Source of the DNA: Clostridia bacterium
Lineage (GTDB): Bacteria; Bacillota; Clostridia; Christensenellales; Borkfalkiaceae
NCBI GenBank assembly: GCA_017620875.1
Contig: JAGAUH010000087.1
Location: forward strand, 1 to 5,584
Length of the DNA: 5,584 bases
Direction of reading: 5' to 3'
In this document: piece after piece, positions 1 to 5,521 of the stretch
Layout: each line of letters begins with the position of its first letter
How positions within the stretch are numbered: position 1 is the first letter of the stretch
Position numbers and translations under genes: made by a program
Notes under the pieces: generated by a model
Databases searched by the model: none
What the model was told of the DNA's origin: nothing
Seen by the model: the letters and a program-made list of their open reading frames with translations, nothing else

Positions 1-528
1 AACTTTAATATGGTTAATTTTTTGTCGCCAGTAAAGTTCGTTATATTTTTCAAAAGCACCATAAACATTGTAATATTCTAAATTACTTGGAAACAACCAA
101 AATCTAGGTCTAGATGTCTCAACATCACCTACATAATTCAATTCTTCTAATGCTCTACAAATTTCATCTCTTAATTTCCAAATAAAATAATCATCTTCAT
201 ACCAACCATCAAACACAGTAACCCAATAGCAATCACTATCATCTTCACGTTCAATTTCATATCTGTTTAAATATTTTAGTATTCTTTTCCCTAAACCAAC
301 AACTATGCCATTGTATGGAGTGCTTGACAACTCAGGATGATACTTCGCTGTAACTCTTTTGCTTGACGAAGCATGATTATCTTCATAATACCATTGCTTT
401 ACCATTTCAAGGGACTTATCATCAAAGACGCTTGTATTTTGAAGCATCTTTTTCCAGTCTTCAACGCTAACATTAAAACCATCTAAAGTATAAACGTCAT
501 CGTTCAATATCATTTTTAAAAATTCCAT
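1..528 (-). CDS. Partial CDS (N-terminal 176 aa): probable modification-dependent restriction-type protein with the start of an EVE/PUA-like domain
   Basis: The frame is open from an ATG at 528 to the window edge, so only the N-terminus is visible and the C-terminus is missing. The start is supported by GAGGTG at 540-535, six bases upstream, and by an extended -10 promoter. Residues 20-60 (VEDWKKML, then SLEMVKQWYYEDNHASSSKRV) and 65-130 (PYNGIVVGLGKRI, YWVTVFDGW, FIWKLRDEICRALEEL) match the pattern I recall from N-terminal regions ahead of McrB-like AAA+ or HNH nuclease domains in Bacillota restriction proteins. From residue 143, FWLFPSN followed by W167-R-Q and INHIKV looks like the first strands of an EVE/PUA-like fold, a family that binds modified bases. 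No catalytic domain is visible, so the effector (McrB GTPase, HNH nuclease or other) is unknown. Arginine is AGA in seven of nine cases and never AGG, unlike the core genes. The open frame is certain; the function is inferred from remembered patterns. Confidence 0.6.
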   Translation of the reverse strand, partial: MEFLKMILNDDVYTLDGFNVSVEDWKKMLQNTSVFDDKSLEMVKQWYYEDNHASSSKRVTAKYHPELSSTPYNGIVVGLGKRILKYLNRYEIEREDDSDCYWVTVFDGWYEDDYFIWKLRDEICRALEELNYVGDVETSRPRFWLFPSNLEYYNVYGAFEKYNELYWRQKINHIKV

Positions 529-556
529 ATAAAACACCTCGATAAAAGTTAGTTAA

Positions 557-565
557 ATTATATCA
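557..565 (-). promoter_or_regulatory. Extended -10 promoter for the partial restriction-like gene
   Basis: On the minus strand, TGA followed by a perfect TATAAT (562-557) forms an extended -10 element. The best -35 at 17 bp spacing is a poor TAGTAA, which is common for extended -10 promoters. Transcription would start near 550, giving a leader of about 22 bases that carries the GAGGTG ribosome binding site. The gene therefore seems to be expressed independently of the ssrA block upstream. Confidence 0.5.
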
Positions 566-587
566 CAAAATCTTTATTTTTACTATG

Positions 588-722
588 TTATAACAATCCT
601 ATCTTCTTATTCTCTAAAAAATTATCCATCATGTCACTTTCTAATCTGGTGCCTATAGCATACCATAAAAAGTGATTTATTTTAAGTAATCGATTAAAAG
701 TTAAAGGTAAAAGCACGTTCGC
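588..722 (-). other. Short open frame, possible remnant of a coding sequence
   Basis: A minus-strand frame stays open for 44 codons from just after a TAA (725-723) to a TAA at 590-588. Its end reads WYAIGTRLESDM and then MDNFLENKKIGLL, which has a protein-like composition. There is no ATG near its beginning; the only Mets are a pair 14 codons before the stop, with no clear ribosome binding site. It may be the 3' remnant of a decayed gene, or simply a chance frame in AT-rich DNA. I do not recognise the sequence. Confidence 0.2.
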
Positions 723-791
723 TTATTAATTTTCGTTTAAAAAACAGTGTCCCTAAAGAAAAAACACGTAGGGCAAATAAACGGTGTAACA

Positions 792-806
792 TGGGACTTG
801 AACCCA
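792..806 (-). repeat. tRNA T-arm-like hairpin downstream of ssrA
   Basis: The minus strand reads TGGGTTCAAGTCCCA. This is a 4 bp stem closing a TTCAAGT loop, which fits the canonical tRNA T-loop (T54 T55 C56 R57 A58 N59 Y60). The fifth T-stem pair would be a T-T mismatch. No matching acceptor, D-arm, anticodon arm or CCA is found around it, so this is not a functional tRNA. It could be a fragment left by a mobile element that used a tRNA gene as its attachment site, or a coincidence. Confidence 0.4.
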
Positions 807-808
807 AT

Positions 809-848
809 AAAAAAGAAAAAATCTCGACACATTTAATAGTATCAAGAT
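809..848 (-). terminator. Rho-independent terminator of ssrA
   Basis: On the minus strand, ATCTTGA (848-842) pairs with TCGAGAT (827-821), seven pairs including one G-U. The loop is about 14 bases and the stem is followed by TTTTTCTTTTTT (820-809). It begins 14 bases after the encoded CCA of the tmRNA, the expected place for the ssrA terminator. The stem is not GC-rich, so termination may be incomplete. Confidence 0.7.
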
Positions 849-861
849 TAGTTGTCTTATA

Positions 862-1206
862 TGGTGGAGCAGCCGAGACTTGCACTCGGGTCTTACACAC
901 TTCACGTGCGTTTTCTACATACTTATTTCTTTTTTTGTCTTAAATTATTTACTCTAAAGAACAAGATTAAATAATAGCATATCGACTAAATACTACCCTT
1001 ATACGCCGATAAAATATAGTGGTAGGACCTATCCTAAACTGATGCCAAATAACTAACGATAGGGTTTAGTAATTTGACAGCCGCACTTAGGCAGCGAATG
1101 CGTAACTAGTGTTATCTGCATTTAAGTTTAATTTCCGTTTTTACAAAGCCGAGCCTTTGGTATGCTTACGTCACTATCCATGAGCAATCGAATCTAAAAC
1201 TGCCCC
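862..1206 (-). ncRNA. ssrA: tmRNA (transfer-messenger RNA)
   Basis: This is a 345-nt one-piece tmRNA, which with SmpB rescues ribosomes stalled on messages lacking a stop codon. The 5' end GGGGCAG (1206-1200) pairs with CTGCTCC (872-866) as a 7 bp acceptor stem. That stem has the G3-U70 wobble recognised by alanyl-tRNA synthetase, and it is followed by discriminator A and an encoded CCA (864-862). The start shows the family's GATTCGA block. The T-arm is CCGAG/CTCGG around a TGCAAGT loop, with G where tRNAs have T55. GCATAC (1165-1160) can pair with GTATGT (922-917), probably as part of helix P2. The resume codon GCA lies at nucleotide 88, close to position 90 in E. coli, and opens a ten-codon tag frame. 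The region between the tag and the 3' end has the length expected for the pseudoknots, which I did not fold in full. It has its own promoter and terminator, and shares the strand with smpB and rnr upstream. Confidence 0.96.
1087..1119 (-). CDS. tmRNA proteolysis-tag reading frame (ADNTSYAFAA)
   Basis: Within ssrA, the codons GCA GAT AAC ACT AGT TAC GCA TTC GCT GCC are followed by TAA and encode ADNTSYAFAA. The stalled peptide also receives the Ala charged on tmRNA, so the added tag is A-ADNTSYAFAA. The Ala resume codon and the small hydrophobic ...AA end are family hallmarks recognised by ClpXP-type proteases. The usual ending is LAA; here Phe replaces Leu at the third residue from the end. 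There is no start codon, because translation resumes on this frame. Confidence 0.92.
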   Translation of the reverse strand, partial: ADNTSYAFAA

Positions 1207-1265
1207 GTATATATAAATACGAAAAGTTTAAACTAATCGTATTATTTGTTGTTTACCGATAAAGT

Positions 1266-1294
1266 ATTATACAAAATTATTAAAAATTTTACAA
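1266..1294 (-). promoter_or_regulatory. ssrA promoter (sigma-70/SigA type)
   Basis: On the minus strand, TTGTAA (1294-1289, four of six consensus bases) is separated by exactly 17 bp from a perfect TATAAT (1271-1266). The -35 lies just after the glycosyltransferase stop codon. Transcription would begin near 1259, giving a leader of about 53 nt to be removed, presumably by RNase P, at the mature end (1206). This lets tmRNA be made independently of, and more strongly than, the upstream mRNA. Confidence 0.65.
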
Positions 1295-1301
1295 CTATTT
1301 T

Positions 1302-2900
1302 TTACTCTTTATTTTCTGATTCTTCGGTATGGCAAGAACAAACTTCATCTTCGCCAAACTCGAAAGAGCCAAACGCTTTTGTCAAAACGTTTTCTAGGTC
1401 TTTTTCTTCTTGGGTTTCTTCTTGTAAAAATTCTTCTAAAGACTGTTCGGTTATTACAACTTCTTGCTTTAAAGAACTATTTACCACGTCCCCGTTAGTT
1501 AAATCCGTTACTATAAAGTTTTTGTTAATATCTAAATTTTCGCCACTATTTTGACTTATAGCCCCACTTTTTACTACTTTTTTATCATTTAAAAACTCAA
1601 TTTCGTCGTCTTGTTTTAACTCGTTCCAAATTAGTCTAAAAGTTAAAATTATTGCAAGTAACATAAGTAAAACTAACAAAATTCTGTTATTTTCGCCTGC
1701 AAGCCCCGTATCGAAAATATAGTTTAAACATATCCTAAAAGAAGAATAACAAGATAAAAACGCAATGTAAAAATGCTTGCGATAACATAATATAAACAAC
1801 ACCGCCAAAGCATCTGACAAGTACCAATATCTCTCGTGCATATGCGGTAACACGTAAGGAACTAGCATTGCAAAAAAGTAAGAAATTAGCACTAATCTCT
1901 TTGGTGTAAAAGTAAACTTTTTACGATATATTATTAAAAATGCTAGCACCACAACGCCAATTGCAAAAGCAATTAAAGCAGGGGCAAACCACTCTCTCCA
2001 ACCAACGTTTGGCTCTCCGTCGTACATGCCGTAGTGCGCCATTTTATCTATAATAAAATATAAGTTTACCGCGTTAGAACTAAGGTTTGTATACTCGGAA
2101 GTTTGTGTTTTTATAGGCTCAATTATTGCCCTATTAAAGCCAATACCCATACAAAAAGCAGGGATATTTAGTGCTAAAATTGCTAAAAACGAATATATAA
2201 AATAAAAGAAATTAATTTTCTTTTTTGCCATAACTAATAGTATTATTGGCAAAAAGAATATGGCTTGTATTTTTAAACAAAAACTTACGCCGTAGGCTAG
2301 CATTGCAAGTCTTCCCTTATTGCAAAGCATAAAATATATACTTATTATTATAAAGGCAGAATACATTACGTCGCATTGTCCCCAAATTGCGCTATTTAAA
2401 ATAACGTTAGGAAGAAGTAACGCTAATCCGTAACCCACTAAAAAACTAGTGTTAGTTTTGCATATTTTTTTAGCCGTTAAACCAATAAATAAGGCTAAAA
2501 CGAAATCGAAGAAAATAGAAACGGCTTTTATACCGTATAGCCAATGCTCCGGCTTTAAATAACTAACGGTAGTTAAAATATACAAATAAGGCATTGTATA
2601 ATCGTAACCGTGTATAGCGCCAAAGTTTTTAAAACCGCCGTTTTCTGCAATTTGAGTGGTCCACCCCTTTAAAAATTGTAAATAGTCCGGCGACTGAAAA
2701 TCTATTACTTTTACCCTTAAAACAAGTGCTACTATCGTAAAAATAGCAGTAAAAATAATAAAGTTGCCCTTTTTTAATATTATATCCATTAGCCAATTAG
2801 ACGCTATTTTAAGCGCTTTTTTAACCGCTAAAAAAGCCACCTTTAAGGCGTTAAATATAATTATAAAAAAGTTTTTTAGTTTTGTAAAAAATACCGACAT
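1302..2900 (-). CDS. Polytopic membrane glycosyltransferase, GT-C fold, Gpi18/ALG6-like mannosyltransferase family
   Basis: This 532-residue integral membrane protein probably transfers a sugar from a polyprenyl-phosphate donor on the outer face of the membrane. After a Lys-rich amphipathic start (1-45) come about ten or more hydrophobic segments up to residue 425. The first extracytoplasmic loop has the acidic FQSPDY (Asp72; Asp67 nearby), where GT-C enzymes keep their catalytic Asp. IWGQCD (172-177) and LPHMHERYWY (351-360) are typical of bacterial Gpi18-like proteins. Residues 427-532 are a hydrophilic, strongly acidic tail (such as EEFLQEETQEEKDLE) with CSCH near the end, which I do not recognise. 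The start has AAGGAT six bases upstream (2912-2907), overlapping the smpB stop, so translational coupling with smpB is likely. Substrate and acceptor are unknown; surface polysaccharide or glycolipid assembly is the likely setting. The family call is fairly firm; mannose specificity is not established. Confidence 0.8.
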   Translation of the reverse strand: MSVFFTKLKNFFIIIFNALKVAFLAVKKALKIASNWLMDIILKKGNFIIFTAIFTIVALVLRVKVIDFQSPDYLQFLKGWTTQIAENGGFKNFGAIHGYDYTMPYLYILTTVSYLKPEHWLYGIKAVSIFFDFVLALFIGLTAKKICKTNTSFLVGYGLALLLPNVILNSAIWGQCDVMYSAFIIISIYFMLCNKGRLAMLAYGVSFCLKIQAIFFLPIILLVMAKKKINFFYFIYSFLAILALNIPAFCMGIGFNRAIIEPIKTQTSEYTNLSSNAVNLYFIIDKMAHYGMYDGEPNVGWREWFAPALIAFAIGVVVLAFLIIYRKKFTFTPKRLVLISYFFAMLVPYVLPHMHERYWYLSDALAVLFILCYRKHFYIAFLSCYSSFRICLNYIFDTGLAGENNRILLVLLMLLAIILTFRLIWNELKQDDEIEFLNDKKVVKSGAISQNSGENLDINKNFIVTDLTNGDVVNSSLKQEVVITEQSLEEFLQEETQEEKDLENVLTKAFGSFEFGEDEVCSCHTEESENKE

Positions 2901-2910
2901 TTTTTTATCC

Positions 2911-3360
2911 TTAATAATTTTTTAAATCTCTATCCGCAGACCTTTTTAAGTCTTTTTCTTTTAAGGTTTGCTTTTTATCGTAGGTGTGTTTACCTTTGCA
3001 AATGCCCAATTCTACTTTAATAAGCGCCCCTTTTAAATATAGTTTTAAAGGCACCAAAGCATAACCCTTTTCTTGCATTTTTGCCCTTATTTTTACCACT
3101 TCTCTCTTGTTTAAAAGTAGTTTTCTGTCCCTTTTACTATCCTTTACGTTATAAGAACTACTTTTATCGTAAACGGCGATATGAGCGTTTTTTAAAAACA
3201 CTTCTCCAAAAGAAGATATAAGGCAAAAACTATCCGTTAAGGTAGCCTTTCCGCTTTTTATAGATTTAACTTCGCCACCGTCTAAAACGATACCTGCCTC
3301 TATTGTGCTTTCTATAAAATATTCGTGGCGAGCAACTCTATTTTCCGATAGAACTTTCAT
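2911..3360 (-). CDS. smpB: SsrA-binding protein SmpB
   Basis: This is the tmRNA partner, which binds the tRNA-like domain and places it in the A site of stalled ribosomes. The length of 149 residues is normal (about 150-160). The start SENRVARHEYFIESTIEAGIVL, then GGEVKSIKSGKATLTDSF (28-45) and EVFLKNAHIAVY (53-64), are classic oligonucleotide-binding barrel signatures with the conserved E30-V-K-S. ALVPLKLYLKG (101-111) and the basic GKHTYDKKQTLKEKD segment (123-137) match the C-terminal tail that enters the mRNA channel and forms a helix there. The start has only AGG one base upstream, a poorly placed ribosome binding site. No in-frame GTG, TTG or ATG lies in the sequence just upstream, so ATG at 3360 is kept. 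It lies 52 bases after rnr and 10 bases before the glycosyltransferase, in one transcription direction with its RNA partner ssrA. Confidence 0.97.
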   Translation of the reverse strand: MKVLSENRVARHEYFIESTIEAGIVLDGGEVKSIKSGKATLTDSFCLISSFGEVFLKNAHIAVYDKSSSYNVKDSKRDRKLLLNKREVVKIRAKMQEKGYALVPLKLYLKGALIKVELGICKGKHTYDKKQTLKEKDLKRSADRDLKNY

Positions 3361-3397
3361 ACCTATACATTTTACAACAATTTTAAATATATTGCAA

Positions 3398-3415
3398 TAG
3401 TTATATTAATAACTA
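3398..3415 (-). repeat. AT-rich inverted repeat overlapping the rnr stop codon
   Basis: TAGTTAT and ATAACTA are perfectly complementary 7-base arms around a 4-base loop. On the minus strand the first arm begins with the rnr TAG stop. It is not followed by a T-run in the direction of transcription, so it is not a terminator. It could be a weak mRNA hairpin or processing site between rnr and smpB, or carry no function. Confidence 0.4.
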
Positions 3416-5521
3416 TTTTTTAAAATTGTCTTTCCCCCTTGACAATACAAAATCTATTTCTCTAGTAGAAATATTTGCGTTTTCTACTATTACGTTTATT
3501 TTATCCCCTAGTTTAAAAATATTATTACCGCTAGATAAAGTAAAATTCTTTTCGTCGTAAGTATAATATCCCCTAGGTAAATTTTCTAACCTAATTAAAC
3601 CTTCGGCAGAGTTTTCTAGTTCTACAAAAATGCCAAAACTAGTTACCCCACTAATAACGCCAACAAATTCTTCCCCAATAAAATCGTACATATAAGCCGT
3701 TACGTAAAGTTTATCAACTTGCCTTTCTACTTCGTCCGCCTTGCGTTCCATAATAGAACTATGCTCACTTACTTCGCCTACCAATTCTTCATATTTACTA
3801 GCGCTATTATAATCTTTTATAACGGATTTTAATATGCGGTGAACCATAAGGTCGGGGTATCTACGGATAGGGCTTGTAAAATGACAATATTCCGAAAATG
3901 CTAACCCAAAGTGCCCAATATTTTCAGGCGTATATTTTGCCTTTTGCATACTGCGTAGTAGCACAGAGTTTACCACGTTATAATAAGGCTCTTGTTTTAT
4001 TTTTTCTAGTAAAGCGTTAAAATCTTGCGGGTGATAATTTTTTTCGTTCCAACTAAGTTTTATGCTAATACCTTTTAAAAAGTCTATAAACGCCTTTATT
4101 TTATCATCCGTTGGCTTTTCGTGCGTGCGGTATACAAAAGGTATATCTAAATAGTAACAATGCCTTGCTACTATCGTATTAGCAAGTAGCATAAACTCCT
4201 CTATAAGTTGATTAGCAGGGGTATTTAACCTTTTATCTAACACAATTTTGTCTTCTACAACAAAAATATAACTCTCTTTTGTTTCTATAACTATACTACC
4301 TAGTTTTTTACGATTAGCCCTTAAAACTCTACTTAGTTTATAGCAGTTATCTATTAAATCTACTATTTCTAAATACTCTTTTCTAAGGTCTTTATCCCCG
4401 TCTATTATGCCTTGTACTTTTTTATAGGTCATACGATATTTGCTTTTTATAACGCTAGGTTTAATATCGTAAGTAACCACTTCGCCACTAGGCGTAACTT
4501 CGGCTAGGCAAGAAATAGTAAGCCTTTCTACACCTTGGTTTAAAGAACAAATTCCGTTAGACAACTTTTCTGGTAACATAGGGATAACCCTGTCCGGAAA
4601 ATAAATACTAGTAGCCCTTTCTAACGCTTCGGAATCGATAGGAGTGTTTGGTCTTACGTAGTGAGTTACGTCGGCAATATGCACGCCTACTTGGTAGTTT
4701 CCATTATCTTTTATAGTTAAACTAATGGCGTCGTCAAAATCCCTACTGTCGTCGCCGTCTATGGTGATAATAAGTTCGTTTGTTAAATCTAGTCTGCCAA
4801 ACTTGTCTTTTTCGGATACGCAGTCTGGTATATTACGCAAATAATATATAGTTTCTTCGTTAAAGGTTTGTTTAACTTTGTTTTCTACTAAAATAGCAGA
4901 TTCTTCCGTGGCGATATCGCAACCAAAACCTAAAACTTCTACAATTTCACCTTCGGGCGATTTTCCATCTGAATAAGAAATGATATTACAAACTACTTTA
5001 CTACCCGTTTTTGCGTTTTGCGAATTTTTACCCGCAATAAAAATATCTTTTGTGAAACCCCTATCGTCAGGAACTACAAAGCCATAAGTACGCTCTGCGT
5101 AATACGTGCCAACTAATTGCGGTTTACCCCTTTCTAATACTTTTACAACTTCCCCTTCGTCGGTAGAACCACGCTTGCCTACAACCTTAACCGCCAAAAC
5201 GGTATCCCCTTGAAACGCACCGTTTAGCGACCTAGAAGGTATAAACAACTCACCAAGAGTTTTGTCTTGCGGTGTAAAAAATGCAAAACCACGTTCGTGC
5301 GTTTTTATAGTACCTTTTATATAGCCACAATCTTCAAAGGCGTAAAACTTGCCTTCTACCCTGCCGATAACGGATTCTTTTTCTAACTCGTCAAAAATTT
5401 TACGCATAGCATCTTTATCCTTGGCTTTTGTAATACCAAGGCTAACAAAAATTTGCTTTGCAGTTTTTCCGCTAAAGGTTTTATTATTAAAATTTTGGAT
5501 AAGTAATTCTTTTATAGTCAT
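3413..5521 (-). CDS. rnr: Ribonuclease R (RNB/S1 family 3'-5' exoribonuclease)
   Basis: RNase R is a processive exonuclease that degrades structured RNA and, with tmRNA-SmpB, removes the non-stop mRNA. The 702 residues give a winged-helix N-terminus (1-60), two cold-shock/OB domains (about 65-200), the RNB domain (about 240-575) and an S1 domain (about 618-696). The active site is TIDGDDSRDFDDAISL (253-268), with Asp255, Asp261, Asp263 and Asp264 as metal ligands. YFPDRVIPMLPEKLSNGICSL (307-327), IEEFMLLAN (440-448) and HFTSPIRRYPDLMVHR (547-562) are all canonical. The protein is shorter than E. coli (813) or B. subtilis (about 780) RNase R because it ends right after S1, without the long Lys-rich tail. 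Residues 405-414 (KKLGSIVIET) depart from the usual RGAIDFD-like motif. The start has AAGGAT at 5533-5528, six bases upstream. Arginine is written mostly AGG or CGT in the N-terminal part that I read. Confidence 0.97.
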   Translation of the reverse strand: MTIKELLIQNFNNKTFSGKTAKQIFVSLGITKAKDKDAMRKIFDELEKESVIGRVEGKFYAFEDCGYIKGTIKTHERGFAFFTPQDKTLGELFIPSRSLNGAFQGDTVLAVKVVGKRGSTDEGEVVKVLERGKPQLVGTYYAERTYGFVVPDDRGFTKDIFIAGKNSQNAKTGSKVVCNIISYSDGKSPEGEIVEVLGFGCDIATEESAILVENKVKQTFNEETIYYLRNIPDCVSEKDKFGRLDLTNELIITIDGDDSRDFDDAISLTIKDNGNYQVGVHIADVTHYVRPNTPIDSEALERATSIYFPDRVIPMLPEKLSNGICSLNQGVERLTISCLAEVTPSGEVVTYDIKPSVIKSKYRMTYKKVQGIIDGDKDLRKEYLEIVDLIDNCYKLSRVLRANRKKLGSIVIETKESYIFVVEDKIVLDKRLNTPANQLIEEFMLLANTIVARHCYYLDIPFVYRTHEKPTDDKIKAFIDFLKGISIKLSWNEKNYHPQDFNALLEKIKQEPYYNVVNSVLLRSMQKAKYTPENIGHFGLAFSEYCHFTSPIRRYPDLMVHRILKSVIKDYNSASKYEELVGEVSEHSSIMERKADEVERQVDKLYVTAYMYDFIGEEFVGVISGVTSFGIFVELENSAEGLIRLENLPRGYYTYDEKNFTLSSGNNIFKLGDKINVIVENANISTREIDFVLSRGKDNFKK

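Larger units (their letters stand above)
529..861. other. Intergenic stretch between ssrA and the truncated gene
   Basis: This 333-base AT-rich stretch has no convincing complete gene. From the ssrA side it holds the tmRNA terminator (848-809), a tRNA T-arm-like hairpin (806-792), a weak 5 bp inverted repeat (751-773), a 44-codon open frame without a good start (722-588), a TGTTATAACA palindrome (586-595) and the promoter and ribosome binding site of the gene to its left. The region lies directly downstream of the tmRNA 3' end, a common integration target for phages and islands, and may contain decayed remnants of such elements. No integrase and no repeat of the tmRNA 3' end are seen within the window. 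Confidence 0.6.

Noticed and set aside
751..773. CCCTA/TAGGG inverted repeat as a second terminator
   Set aside because: Only five base pairs with a 13-base loop, and the nearest T-run does not directly follow the stem.
780..865. Complete tRNA gene around the T-arm-like hairpin
   Set aside because: No acceptor stem, D-arm, anticodon arm or CCA can be fitted around it, and the neighbouring sequence is the ssrA terminator.
694..900. 68-residue minus-strand open frame
   Set aside because: It starts inside the tmRNA acceptor/T-arm region and runs across the terminator and the T-arm-like hairpin. It is a chance frame over an RNA gene.
1208..1236. TATATA next to the tmRNA 5' end as the ssrA -10 box
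   Set aside because: It would start transcription inside the mature tmRNA and has no acceptable -35. The TTGTAA-17-TATAAT promoter at 1294-1266 is far better.
1246..1554. 102-residue plus-strand open frame
   Set aside because: It overlaps the C-terminal coding region of the glycosyltransferase on the opposite strand, and its Ser/Phe/Lys-rich sequence is what the complement of that acidic tail would give.
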